Shown here: one piece after another, positions 35,005-43,934 of the stretch
How positions within the stretch are numbered: position 1 is the first letter of the stretch
How the letters are laid out: each line of letters begins with the position of its first letter
From: CAZFLY01 sp964519995
GTDB lineage: Bacteria > Planctomycetota > Phycisphaerae > Sedimentisphaerales > Anaerobacaceae
Direction of reading: 5' to 3'
Assembly: GCA_964519995.1 (NCBI GenBank)
Contig: CAZFLY010000009.1
Span: 1-60,910 of the forward strand
DNA: 60,910 nucleotides
The notes under the pieces: model-generated
Database searches by the model: none
The model's input: only the letters and a program-made list of their open reading frames with translations
Told to the model about the DNA's origin: nothing
Translations under genes and position numbers: made by a program

Positions 35005-35881
35005 CAAAAGCTCGCCGGAGAAATATTACGATAAATAACGCAACAACTGGTATAGCTATCCAACACCATAAATACCTCCGAGAAGGATTTTCATTTATTA
35101 CGACAGAATCCGTATAGGCTGCAGGAAACTCTATGCGCCTATCTAAGTTCTCTCGCATAGCCTTGAGAGCGTTTGCTTTTTCAGCAGGCAGCCAACCCTT
35201 CTGGCTGGTAATCTTCAAGGACCATTGGTTAGCCCATGACTCTAAAAATGCTTTGTACTCATACATTGAACGCATATTATTCAATAGTACCTCTGTTTCA
35301 TCGGCGGATTGCTTGCCCTCTTTGGCAAGCTCTGCCTCCAGCATTCTTGTGTCATACTCATCAATCAACACTGAGTAAGTTCCTTCAGCGGTGTACTTGC
35401 CTGCGGGAAGAATACCGGTCTGCATAGCGCCGATTCCGGGCAGGTCCTTTTTCACAGTCAACTCAAGTTCAAGCCTGTCCCCAGGTGCAGTCAGATACCT
35501 GTGAGTAGATATAAACTCAAAGTAGATTTCTCCTCTGTCAGGTCGGGGCGGCAAGGGTATAGCTTTCCAGCCGTCAGCAAACTTCCCTTTTTCGAAGATA
35601 ACAATCTCACTTGACTGGCGGTTTCGGATGATGCGTAAAAGCAACTTTCCTGAAAGGAAGTCTTCGCGGCTCATGAACGTCCAATGAAAAGCCGGCTGTA
35701 GAAGTGGTAACTTCAGAGAAATTGCCCGCTCGCGTGGCTCCCGCACTTTGTTCTGCATAGTTTCAGGCATTTTGGTCATTTTTAGCCCATGCACAGGTAC
35801 TTCTAGAGCGAACATAATTGTTAAAGCCAACAGGCACACCTTGTAAGGTACCTTCCTAAAGATATGCTTAATGAATTTCAT
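34985..35881 (-). CDS. Membrane-anchored secreted protein of unknown function
   Basis: 298 residues. An N-terminal hydrophobic segment (VCLLALTIMFALEVPVHG) and a C-terminal membrane helix (YLWCWIAIPVVALFIVIFLRR) suggest a periplasmic domain anchored at its C-terminus. The middle contains PPRPDRGEIYFEFIST and LTAPGDRLELELTVKKDLPGIG, followed by a helical region. No family recognised. The last residues (AKPRCD) are encoded by the degenerate ilvD-tail copy, so the gene's original end was probably lost or joined there. Confidence 0.72.
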   Translation of the reverse strand: MKFIKHIFRKVPYKVCLLALTIMFALEVPVHGLKMTKMPETMQNKVREPRERAISLKLPLLQPAFHWTFMSREDFLSGKLLLRIIRNRQSSEIVIFEKGKFADGWKAIPLPPRPDRGEIYFEFISTHRYLTAPGDRLELELTVKKDLPGIGAMQTGILPAGKYTAEGTYSVLIDEYDTRMLEAELAKEGKQSADETEVLLNNMRSMYEYKAFLESWANQWSLKITSQKGWLPAEKANALKAMRENLDRRIEFPAAYTDSVVINENPSRRYLWCWIAIPVVALFIVIFLRRAFAKPRCD

Positions 35882-35939
35882 TGGTTCATATACGCCTTTG
35901 TAAACGTTTTTCTTGAATCTCCGGACCGTTTTATTTGTT

Positions 35940-37607
35940 CTACCACTTCAATACTGCGCCGGTGTCGGCGCTGGTGGCCATAGAGGCGTACTTTGCGAGG
36001 TAGCCTTTCGTTATCCGTGGCTTAGGAGGCTTGAAGGTCTTCTTCCGCTCAGCCAATTCCTTATCCGACAACTTGACGCTGATTTTGTTGTTAGGGATGT
36101 CAATTTCAATAATGTCACCATCTTTCAATAATCCGATTGGCCCGCCCACTGCCGCTTCCGGACTAACATGGCCGATGCAAGCCCCCCGTGTTCCGCCGCT
36201 GAACCTGCCGTCGGTAATTAGTGCAACCGATTCGCCAAGTCCCGCACCCATTATGTAGCTTGTGGGACTGAGCATTTCCTGCATGCCGGGGCCTCCCTTG
36301 GGACCTTCATTGCGAATCACAACGACATTGCCTTTCTTGACCTTGCCAGCCAAGATTCCTTCGCAGGCATCCTCCTGGCTCTCAAAGATAACAGCCGGGC
36401 CTGTATGCGTGAGCATCGAATCTGCGACGCCTGCGGTTTTGACCACGGCACCATTGGGAGCAAGATTGCCTCGCAGGATTGCCAAGCCACCGGTCTTTGA
36501 ATACGCTTTGTCGAGTGGCCGAATAACTTCGGTATCTCTTATCACTGAATCTGCGATATTTTCGCCAAGCGTTTTGCCGGTAACAGTCAAGCATTCGGTA
36601 TTAAGCAGGCCGGGGATTTTACTTATTTCTTTCAGTATCGCACTTACACCACCGGCTGCATCCACGTCTTCGACATGATACTTACTCGATGGTGCTACCT
36701 TACAAATGTTGGGACACTTCTCAGAGATTTCATTTATACGGTCGAGGTTATACTTAATGGCTGCTTCGCTTGCCACCGCCAGCGTATGCAGGACGGTATT
36801 TGTTGAGCCGCCCATTGCCACATCCAACGCAAGGGCGTTATCCATCGATTCGACGCTGATTATATTTAGAGGCTTGATGTCCTTTTCAACCAAGGCGATT
36901 ATTTGTTTGCCTGCTGCTTTGTAAAGCTCTTGGCGTTTTGGGTCAACAGCAAGGATGGTTCCATTACCTGGTAGAGCCATTCCGATCGCCTCACAAAGAC
37001 AATTCATTGAATTTGCAGTGAACATGCCGGAGCAACTCCCCTCTCCAGGACAGCCTGCGCATTCGAGTTCTTTTAGCTGCTCTTCGCTTATCTTGCCCGC
37101 ATTAAACTGCGCAACGCCTTCGAATATGCTTATCAGATCAACGGTCTGGCCGTCTTTAGTTTTGCCGGCTTTCATAGGCCCGCCAGAGACAAAAATCATC
37201 GGGATGTTCAGCCGAACCGCCGCCATCAGCATTCCGGGAATGATTTTGTCGCAATTGGGAATACAGACAAGCCCATCAAAGCAGTGCGCCTGCGCCATGG
37301 TCTCGACCGAATCAGCAATAATCTCACGCGAGGATAGAGAATACTTCATGCCGGTATGGCCCATGGCAATGCCGTCACAGATTGCTATAGTGTTGAACTC
37401 AAAGGCGCAGCCGCCTGCGTCCTGAACGGCCTGCTTGACGGTTCGGGCCACCTGGTTCAGATGTACGTGGCCAGGGACAATTTCACAGAAACTGTTGGCA
37501 ATGCCAATGAAGGGCTTATCCATATCAGCATCGCTAAGGCCGCACGCGCGAAGCAAGCCGCGGTGCGGTGCTCGTTGAAAGCCTTTTTTAATCGTATCGC
37601 TTCTCAT
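35940..37607 (-). CDS. ilvD: Dihydroxy-acid dehydratase
   Basis: 555 residues. Dehydrates 2,3-dihydroxy-isovalerate and -methylvalerate in valine/isoleucine synthesis using a [2Fe-2S] or [4Fe-4S] cluster. Motifs: IANSFCEIVPGH, CIPNCDKIIPGMLMAAVRL, CAGCPGEGSCSGMFTANSMN, GGSTNTVLHTLA, DGRFSGGTRGACIGHVSPEAA. Length is standard. The final ~80 bases recur twice downstream in the same orientation (34926-35004 and 33273-33375). No other ilv gene is nearby. Confidence 0.95.
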   Translation of the reverse strand: MRSDTIKKGFQRAPHRGLLRACGLSDADMDKPFIGIANSFCEIVPGHVHLNQVARTVKQAVQDAGGCAFEFNTIAICDGIAMGHTGMKYSLSSREIIADSVETMAQAHCFDGLVCIPNCDKIIPGMLMAAVRLNIPMIFVSGGPMKAGKTKDGQTVDLISIFEGVAQFNAGKISEEQLKELECAGCPGEGSCSGMFTANSMNCLCEAIGMALPGNGTILAVDPKRQELYKAAGKQIIALVEKDIKPLNIISVESMDNALALDVAMGGSTNTVLHTLAVASEAAIKYNLDRINEISEKCPNICKVAPSSKYHVEDVDAAGGVSAILKEISKIPGLLNTECLTVTGKTLGENIADSVIRDTEVIRPLDKAYSKTGGLAILRGNLAPNGAVVKTAGVADSMLTHTGPAVIFESQEDACEGILAGKVKKGNVVVIRNEGPKGGPGMQEMLSPTSYIMGAGLGESVALITDGRFSGGTRGACIGHVSPEAAVGGPIGLLKDGDIIEIDIPNNKISVKLSDKELAERKKTFKPPKPRITKGYLAKYASMATSADTGAVLKW

Positions 37608-37771
37608 AATTTAGAATCTCCAAAATATTAAACCAAGTCACATGAAAAACCTAAGTTTAGCGGCTGACCGAAGATAAATAAAGGAAAAATCGGTTGTGCT
37701 TACGACCGCAGAGCTTATAATGACAGCCAAAAAGAATCATTGCAGAATATTTTAAGATACGAGGTATCAAA

Positions 37772-38950
37772 ATGGTAATCGCAAGTAAAACTCTTAGCTT
37801 GACAGTAATCTTGGTTTTTTGCTTGCCGCTTTTGTTGGCAGGCTGCGGTGAGCTTGCCAAAGAACCGACTGAAACTGTTGCAGAACCGCAAGAAGAACCA
37901 CCTGCCAGGCAGCCAATTCGTGTTGAAGAGGCAATTGAAGCAGAGGTAGAACCGGTCCAACCTGTTGAGACAGAAGTCGCCCCCGCCCAAATCCCAACAG
38001 TCGAAATGGAAGCTGAAGAGATGGTTGTAACTGAAACTGAGATCGAAGAGCAAGCACCAGCAGTAGAGCTGGCGATGAAGTTTATTCCCGATGACACAGC
38101 AACCTACAAAGTAATAACCGAGGTGGAAAGAAGCGTCAAAATGGAGGGGCCATCCGAGCAGAGGCCCGCTGCCTTTAAGGGCGGCCGGACCGGTAGTAGA
38201 GTCGAGATGACCTTTTCCCAGCGGATAAAAAAAGTTGACGATAAAGGCAACGCCATCGCCGAGATTAAAATACAACAGCTCAAGTACCTTGCCACGGTCA
38301 CAGACAAGACAATTCTGAACTTTGATAGCTCCAGGCAAGGGGATTCCAATAATCCATTGAGCAAACTAATCGGGCTAAGTTACACTATAGAACTCACACC
38401 GCAGGGCGATGTCTCTAAAATTATCGATGTAAATGAGGTACTATCTGTTGTTAAGGGCACTTCTCAGGATCACATGACTGGTGCGAGGTTGTTTGCGCAA
38501 AGCGCTATTAAGCAGCGTCACCAAATCCCGGTCTTGGTTACCGCGCATGAAAAACAAATGCGACCAGGTGATAGTTGGAGCAGCGTAAAAACCTTTTCCT
38601 TCGGTATGATGGGCTCGAAATCCTATGAGAGAATCTATACGTTGGAAGAAATCAAGGACATGAACGGTCAGCAGATCGCTGTAGTTGATATGAAAGCCGT
38701 TCCGACATCGGAAACGGCCGAACAACTGCACCAGGAACAGGCAACCGGCTTTCTTACACAGATGTTCGATAATAATGAGACATATACAGGCAGATTAACG
38801 CTGGATCTGTCCGAGGGTAAGGTTGAAAAGTGCACTGAAAAACTACGAACAGAATGGATCGCTGTCGACCCCGCACCCGAAATCGACAAAGAACCGTCAG
38901 CGCTGAGAATGACCGCGACTCGGCTGTACGATATTGAAAAAATCGATTAA
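37772..38950 (+). CDS. Lipoprotein, DUF6263-like, paralog 1
   Basis: 392 residues; GAGG seven bases upstream of the ATG. Lipoprotein signal with lipobox LAGC (Cys ~26), then an acidic Glu/Pro/Val-rich linker (~30-95) and a beta-rich domain from ~100 (YKVITEVERSVKMEG ... EMTFSQRIKKVDDKGNAIAEIKIQQLKYL ... FTL-type segments) matching the DUF6263 pattern. The family is common in Planctomycetota and of unknown function. Its 3' end overlaps the longest reading of a paralogous lipoprotein gene that follows. Confidence 0.75.
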   Translation: MVIASKTLSLTVILVFCLPLLLAGCGELAKEPTETVAEPQEEPPARQPIRVEEAIEAEVEPVQPVETEVAPAQIPTVEMEAEEMVVTETEIEEQAPAVELAMKFIPDDTATYKVITEVERSVKMEGPSEQRPAAFKGGRTGSRVEMTFSQRIKKVDDKGNAIAEIKIQQLKYLATVTDKTILNFDSSRQGDSNNPLSKLIGLSYTIELTPQGDVSKIIDVNEVLSVVKGTSQDHMTGARLFAQSAIKQRHQIPVLVTAHEKQMRPGDSWSSVKTFSFGMMGSKSYERIYTLEEIKDMNGQQIAVVDMKAVPTSETAEQLHQEQATGFLTQMFDNNETYTGRLTLDLSEGKVEKCTEKLRTEWIAVDPAPEIDKEPSALRMTATRLYDIEKID

Positions 38951-39047
38951 GTTAACCATCCAAAGCACAAAGCTGTGTAAGATGATATTTACACAGCATG
39001 TTGATCAATGTTGCAGTATTGAATCTGAGGAATCGAAAGGAATAAAA

Positions 39048-40049
39048 TTGCGGACCACATCAATAATTTTAACAATCGTCATCCTTGTCATCTGTGCAGG
39101 ATGCGAGCAAGTCAGCAGAACAAAACTCCTTGGCAGGGATAAGCAACTGCTGACGGTAGACTTCCAGCAGGGAACGACACTGCAGTACAAATTTATCTCG
39201 AGCAGGCAGATAGAAATTGACTGGGACCCTGCAAAAACCAGAACAACTTCAAATAGAAATGCCTTTGGCAAATTCTCCGAATCGATGGAAATGGTAGTGG
39301 CCTACACGCCAATCGAAGTGGACCAATACGGCCTTGCGACCATCAAGGCGACCTATAAGTCAGTGAAAGTGACGCGAGACAAAGGTTCGGACGGCCGAGC
39401 CGCCGGCAGAGATGCTGCGGAAAGCTTCCGAGGCAAAACACTCACATTCACCGTCAGCCCCGCCGGCAGGATAGAGGACTATTCGCAGTTGGATGAGCTA
39501 ATCCGCGAAATTGGTAAAAAGGCGTTTCGGTCGGACACTTCAAGAGGCAGAATTAAAGAACCCGACATGATAGGTGATTTCGTCGCCACTCAATGGTTTC
39601 CGTGGGATTCAATTTCCAGTATAAAAAATCCTTCTCAAGGCGTATCCGTGGGTCAATCCTGGCAATCCAAACTTTCTGTGCCAACGCCGATAGTAATGCG
39701 AAAAGCCAGGGATGTCACTTACAAGCTCAAACAAATCCGCGAAAGTGATAAAGGCCGACTCGCTGTGATTACCAGTTCATATTCATTAGCTGAATCGGCA
39801 CCAAAAGACTGGCCGATACCTTACTCCGGAAAATTCATGATGAGTGGAACGTTCGGCTTCCTCACCGGCTATAGGGTGCTGGATTTGCACGGCGATGGTG
39901 AGGAACTATTCAATATTGAACTTGGTCGGATAGAACAGTACAACCAGCAGTACGAAATGAAAATATCCTCTTCCCTGCCAATCGGCATTAGCGCGAATCC
40001 GCAGATAACAATCAAACAGAAGCTGACTATGCAACTTCTCGAAAACTGA
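39048..40049 (+). CDS. Lipoprotein, DUF6263-like, paralog 2
   Basis: 333 residues from a TTG at 39048, chosen because AAAGGA is six bases upstream and the product begins with a lipoprotein signal (LRTTSIILTIVILVICAGC); a reading from 38934 would bury that signal. The domain shares layout with its upstream neighbour: LQYKFISSRQIEIDW, FSESMEMVVAYTPIEVDQYGLATIKATYKSVKV, FTVSPAGRIEDYSQLDELI, SVGQSWQSKLSVP. Probably an ancient tandem duplicate in one operon. Confidence 0.72.
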   Translation: MRTTSIILTIVILVICAGCEQVSRTKLLGRDKQLLTVDFQQGTTLQYKFISSRQIEIDWDPAKTRTTSNRNAFGKFSESMEMVVAYTPIEVDQYGLATIKATYKSVKVTRDKGSDGRAAGRDAAESFRGKTLTFTVSPAGRIEDYSQLDELIREIGKKAFRSDTSRGRIKEPDMIGDFVATQWFPWDSISSIKNPSQGVSVGQSWQSKLSVPTPIVMRKARDVTYKLKQIRESDKGRLAVITSSYSLAESAPKDWPIPYSGKFMMSGTFGFLTGYRVLDLHGDGEELFNIELGRIEQYNQQYEMKISSSLPIGISANPQITIKQKLTMQLLEN

Positions 40050-40077
40050 GGATTGTATTTCGTGATGTGTGAAGCGT

Positions 40078-40153
40078 ATCTCGCAGCGGGATACGAAATA
40101 CGGGATACGAAATACGAGATACGAAATACGAGATACGAAATACGAGATACGAA
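40078..40153 (+). repeat. GATACGAAATACGAGATACGAA tandem short-repeat array
   Basis: About eight imperfect units of an ~8-9 base word (GATACGAAA / TACGAGATAC) run up to the start codon of the HIT gene. Related runs occur at 41868-41905, 60089-60122 and, inverted and degenerate, at 2358-2377. Units lack the spacer structure of a CRISPR. Confidence 0.8.
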
Positions 40154-40155
40154 TA

Positions 40156-40671
40156 ATGGAACATAACAATCTCTGGGCACCGTGGCGAATTGGATACATT
40201 CAGGGCCTCCTGAATGACAAAAAAGAAGGATGTTTTATCTGCCATAACCTGCAGAATCCCCAGGATGATGATAAGAACCTCGTACTATGGCGGATGAAAA
40301 ACAGCATCGCAATCTTGAATCGCTTCCCCTACAACAATGGTCACCTGCTGATCGCACCGGCCCGGCATATTGCAGAACTCGATCAAGCAAACGAGCAGGA
40401 GCTTTTGGAACTCATTAAGCTGGTGCGTGAGGCACAAAAAGCCCTGTCGCTTGCTATAGGACCTCATGGCTTTAATATAGGAATGAACTTCGGCCGATGC
40501 GCCGGTGCAGGACTGCCGGAGCATCTGCACATTCACATCGTACCTCGATGGAATGGCGACACAAACTTTATGAGTGTGTGCGGCGACGCTAAAGTCATCA
40601 GCCAGAGCTTGACAGAACTTCTTGAGCAGTTAAGACAGGTCAGTAAAGAACACAACCTTCCCGCTCTATAA
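40156..40671 (+). CDS. HIT-family nucleotide hydrolase/transferase
   Basis: 171 residues from the ATG at 40156 (MEHNNLWAPWRIGYI); the upstream in-frame extension merely translates the repeat array. The zinc-type CFICHNL opening, LNRFPYNNGHLLIAPARH and the histidine triad HLHIHIVPRW place it with diadenosine polyphosphate phosphorylase-like HIT proteins, which cleave Ap4A-type or other NMP-linked compounds. No clear Shine-Dalgarno is present: the repeat array supplies the 5' leader. Confidence 0.88.
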   Translation: MEHNNLWAPWRIGYIQGLLNDKKEGCFICHNLQNPQDDDKNLVLWRMKNSIAILNRFPYNNGHLLIAPARHIAELDQANEQELLELIKLVREAQKALSLAIGPHGFNIGMNFGRCAGAGLPEHLHIHIVPRWNGDTNFMSVCGDAKVISQSLTELLEQLRQVSKEHNLPAL

Positions 40672-40780
40672 ATTCGTCGTGCGTGATGAGTATCGCGAGA
40701 ATAACATCCGCACGTAATATGTTAAGTGGAATTACCATATAAAATTATGGTAACCCCAAATAGAAAAAGGGGGTATTACA

Positions 40781-41815
40781 ATGTCAACTATGCCAGCTGA
40801 TCACGCTTCTGAAGGGAAGAAATATCTTGGGAAGGGATTAGAATTAGTTAGACAGGGTGACATTGATAATGCGGTGGAATGCTTTTATCATGCCGCTGTT
40901 GCTTTTGATCGATCTCAAGATTTTAGACATATTCCAGCTTTATGGGAAGCTATTGGAAATATGTTGCAGCCTGATTTTAAAGAACAAAGCTCAAAATTAT
41001 TTCAAGAAAGGAAAATCAAAGATGTCTACGAAACATGGTATCAATTTCCTTTAGTATATCGTATTCATGCTGCTTCGCAATATGATTGGAAAAAGCAAGA
41101 TGATCCTGTGCATAGGCAAGCATGGGCATATGCCTGGGCAGCAAAACATCTAGAGAGTTCAACTTTATATCAAACTGCATACGCTCTTTTCTTCAGATCT
41201 GCTGAAAAGGCGGAGCAAACAAAAGCCGGGAAAGATTATCCAAATTGGCCAGCTGAGCTTTACTATAGGGCTGTTCTTAATTACATTCGTGCTTATGGTG
41301 CTGTTGATAGTAGAGAAATCAGAGAAGCAATTAAAAAAATGGAGGTTCATTATTCGGAAATTAAAGAGCAAACTAAAGCATACAGGTTACTTGCCACCAG
41401 TTACAGATTGCTCAAATCAAATCTGATTGAAGCAGGGAATTTAACAGAAGCAGAGCAATTCAAAAGGAAGGAACGTTCTGCATTAATGCGTTATTATTTT
41501 CATAGGAGGAATTATTTTCGTGCTATAACGGAGTGGTTATCTGGGAGTGGATTTATGTATTTCATCATAGGATTGTTTCTAATGATTTTGTTTGTATTTC
41601 CATATATCTATTACCAGTGGAATCTTGTTGCCACGGTACAAGGCAAGATCACATACTCCGATACTATTCTTTATTCAATTGAATCGGCGTTAGGTATTGG
41701 GCATAATGAAATTTATCCTATCGGATTCGGGAGATTATTAAACATCATTGAAGCAGCATTATCGTGGTTGGGATTGGGTGTGTTTATATGGTGGTTAACG
41801 AAACGTTTAGAATAG
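40781..41815 (+). CDS. TPR-like protein with C-terminal two-helix channel-like domain
   Basis: 344 residues; GGGGG ten bases upstream. Residues ~5-245 are helical repeats of the SNAP/TPR kind (GLELVRQGDIDNAVECFYHAAVAF ... ALFFRSAEKAEQ ... YRLLATSYRLLKSNLIEAGN). A membrane helix follows at ~256-279, then ITYSDTILYSIESALGIGH and GFGRLLNIIEAALSWLGLGVFIWWL (~289-342). This is the layout of a two-helix potassium-channel pore unit (pore helix, filter, outer glycine, second helix), but the filter TVGYGD is replaced by ALGIGH. The gene is AT-richer than its neighbours. It is a lone gene between repeat arrays. Function unknown; ion passage is inference. Confidence 0.62.
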   Translation: MSTMPADHASEGKKYLGKGLELVRQGDIDNAVECFYHAAVAFDRSQDFRHIPALWEAIGNMLQPDFKEQSSKLFQERKIKDVYETWYQFPLVYRIHAASQYDWKKQDDPVHRQAWAYAWAAKHLESSTLYQTAYALFFRSAEKAEQTKAGKDYPNWPAELYYRAVLNYIRAYGAVDSREIREAIKKMEVHYSEIKEQTKAYRLLATSYRLLKSNLIEAGNLTEAEQFKRKERSALMRYYFHRRNYFRAITEWLSGSGFMYFIIGLFLMILFVFPYIYYQWNLVATVQGKITYSDTILYSIESALGIGHNEIYPIGFGRLLNIIEAALSWLGLGVFIWWLTKRLE

Positions 41816-41867
41816 AAGTAATTTTTGATATGATATAGCAAATTGTAAGGCAACTTCTTTTATCTGC

Positions 41868-41905
41868 AATACGATATACGCGATACGAGAGACGAGAGAC
41901 GAAAA
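41868..41905 (+). repeat. Short ATACGATATACGCGATACGAGAGACGA repeat run
   Basis: A degenerate member of the TACGAGATACGAA repeat family, again ending at a start codon (dgt at 41907). Confidence 0.65.
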
Positions 41906-41906
41906 T

Positions 41907-43001
41907 ATGTCTGACGCACTAAGTTCCTATGCAGTCACAGAACAAACCAGCAAGGGCCGAAGATTTGCAGAAAAGCCGCACCCTTACCGCTCTGACTTTG
42001 AACGTGACCGCGATCGTATAATTCACTGCTCAGCGTTTCGCCGACTCGAAGGTAAAACGCAGGTTTTTACACCCGGCCTGGATGACTACTACCGAACACG
42101 CCTGACCCATAGCATCGAGGTGGCACAAATTGGAAGGACCATCGCTAAGGCACTTGGCCTTAACGAAAGCCTTACCGAAGCGATATGCCTGGCGCATGAT
42201 TTGGGACATCCGCCTTTTGGACACGCTGGCGAAACAGTACTCAACGATCTGATGGCTAAATTTGGTGGGTTTGAACACAATACTCAGACGTTACACATCG
42301 TGGATTTACTTGAACATCCGTATCCTGATTTTATGGGCCTGAACCTGATGTATGAAACCAGGCTCGGCTTAGCAAAGCATAAAAGCCGATACGATAAACC
42401 CCCGGACAACTCTTTTGTCGAGGTGAACTGTTCCCTTGAAGGTCAGGTTGCCGACATTGCAGACCGAATTGCTTACAACTGTCATGACCTCGAAGATGCC
42501 ATGCGGGCACGCCTTATTAGTGAAGGAAAGCTAAAAAAGATGGAAATATTCGCCGAAGCGCAGGCTAAAATTCGGGCCGATGCAATTGAAGACCTGACCA
42601 TTCGTAGAACGCGAACAGCCAAGGCGATCATTGATACGCTCGTTGGCGATTGTATTAACGCAAGTAAAAAAACTCTTGTTGCCTTGAATATAAAGACACT
42701 CGGTGACATTTACAATAGAAGCGAAAACCTGATAGTTCTGTCGCAAGCAAACGAAAATAAGTTGGCAGGCTTAGAGAAGTTCCTGTTTGAACACTTCTAT
42801 CAGCATGAATCTCTTATGCAAACGGCAACAAAGGTTGGGAAATGGCTCTCGCAGCTTTTTGAAAGACTTTGTCAGAAGCCAGACCTAATGCCGGCTTTCT
42901 TTCAGCAATTCATACAAGAGCATGGTTTGCAACGCGTGGTATGCGATTACATCGCCGGCATGACTGACCGATACTGCCTAAAAATGCTTGAGGAAATCTA
43001 A
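41907..43001 (+). CDS. dgt: Deoxyguanosinetriphosphate triphosphohydrolase-like protein
   Basis: 364 residues. HD-domain phosphohydrolase that splits dNTP to deoxynucleoside and triphosphate. Motifs: FERDRDRIIHCSAFRRLEGKTQVF, TRLTHSIEVAQIGRTIAKAL, the metal HD in CLAHDLGHPPFGHAGE, FEHNTQTLHIV, and NCHDLEDAMRA. Length fits the short (~370) dGTPase-like group. A repeat run forms its immediate leader. Confidence 0.92.
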   Translation: MSDALSSYAVTEQTSKGRRFAEKPHPYRSDFERDRDRIIHCSAFRRLEGKTQVFTPGLDDYYRTRLTHSIEVAQIGRTIAKALGLNESLTEAICLAHDLGHPPFGHAGETVLNDLMAKFGGFEHNTQTLHIVDLLEHPYPDFMGLNLMYETRLGLAKHKSRYDKPPDNSFVEVNCSLEGQVADIADRIAYNCHDLEDAMRARLISEGKLKKMEIFAEAQAKIRADAIEDLTIRRTRTAKAIIDTLVGDCINASKKTLVALNIKTLGDIYNRSENLIVLSQANENKLAGLEKFLFEHFYQHESLMQTATKVGKWLSQLFERLCQKPDLMPAFFQQFIQEHGLQRVVCDYIAGMTDRYCLKMLEEI

Positions 43002-43088
43002 AGACAGAGGGCAGAAGACAGAGGACGGAGGACTGAAAAAACACCCCCTATGGGGCAGGCGGACACCTTTAATTGTCGCTGACATGTA

Positions 43089-43934
43089 TTAAGTTGGACG
43101 CATAGGTCTCGGCAAAGCAACCCGCGCAAAGAAAGTCCCGAATTTCTGGGCGAAGCTAACACGATACGGGTCTGCAATCTTAGCGAAGCGTGAGTCTTTT
43201 ATCGCAAGTAACTTGCCCGTGGGTACGGTAAAAGCTGAAGTAAAGTCTACATAGCTTTCGGGGAGCTCAAATTTTGGGTCTGCAGGTAGCAAGAACATGT
43301 ACATCCTCTCAAAGTATTCGTGTAAATACTTCTTAAGGTATTTGGCGTCTTTCCGCACTTTCTTCGGCTTATCGGACTCAGTCAACCCTGCAACCATCTC
43401 CCTGACTATGGACGCGTATTCCATATCCGTTGCGCCTTCAAGTGCGTTACTTTCTTCGCAATACGCGGACACGAACGCATGTATAGTAATAGTCTGATGC
43501 GTACTAAGAAGGGGCAGCGGCTCGCTCCTGCACAAGTCAGCAAGCGTTATAACAGGAAGAACTGTTGCCCAATCGAAGGGTGCTTTGTCAATCCCACAAA
43601 TATCACACGTTTGTGTCGCAATAATAAAATAGCGCAACAAGCGTGAATAAACAACGACCATTTCCTCATGACCATCCGGGGTTTTCCGAAAAGGCTTTGT
43701 GTGCAACGGCGTCGCCGATACGCTCTCGAGTAGTGTATCCAGGTCTAGTCGGTTGAACACAAGTGCGTCACAGTTCTCTTCAAAAACCACACTGCCGTGC
43801 CGCCCGTTCTTGGCGCGAAAGATGCGCTGGACTTCGTCCGCGGCAGGTGCGACTAGCTCAAGGCGAAACATGTCGCCCTGTTCCAGAGCTTCTGCAGGGC
43901 TCGCATAATATGAGTCGTTATTCCCTCGCGACAT
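43089..43934 (-). CDS. Unknown protein, third gene of three-gene operon
   Basis: 281 residues from the ATG at 43934 (MSRGNNDSYYASPAEAL), with GGAGG nine bases upstream; it overlaps the preceding gene by 17 bases. A central FIIATQTCDICGIDKAPFDWATVLPV segment recalls the V-x-QTCDI motif I have seen in unannotated phage- and defence-linked proteins; it has two adjacent Cys. The C-terminal half is mixed alpha/beta (KFELPESYVDFTSAFTVPTGKLLAIK). No signal peptide. I cannot assign a function. The convergent 43002-43088 gap carries an AGACAGAGGACGGAGGACTG short-repeat run. Confidence 0.68.
   Translation of the reverse strand: MSRGNNDSYYASPAEALEQGDMFRLELVAPAADEVQRIFRAKNGRHGSVVFEENCDALVFNRLDLDTLLESVSATPLHTKPFRKTPDGHEEMVVVYSRLLRYFIIATQTCDICGIDKAPFDWATVLPVITLADLCRSEPLPLLSTHQTITIHAFVSAYCEESNALEGATDMEYASIVREMVAGLTESDKPKKVRKDAKYLKKYLHEYFERMYMFLLPADPKFELPESYVDFTSAFTVPTGKLLAIKDSRFAKIADPYRVSFAQKFGTFFARVALPRPMRPT

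Noticed and set aside
35018..35881. ilvD tail copies as a coincidence of shared C-terminal motif
   Set aside because: They include the same stop codon and 18-26 co-linear residues in both extra copies, too much for chance, so the duplication was kept as a finding.
37715..38338. 207-codon Phe/Cys-rich frame on the minus strand
   Set aside because: It is antisense to a lipoprotein gene with a clear signal, lipobox and ribosome site.
40078..40153. CRISPR-like tandem array
   Set aside because: Units are ~8-9 bases with no unique spacers and no cas genes; it belongs to a short dispersed repeat family.
40069..40155. N-terminal extension of the HIT protein
   Set aside because: It encodes only repeat-derived residues (TKYEIRNTRYEI-like); the family N-terminus begins at 40156.
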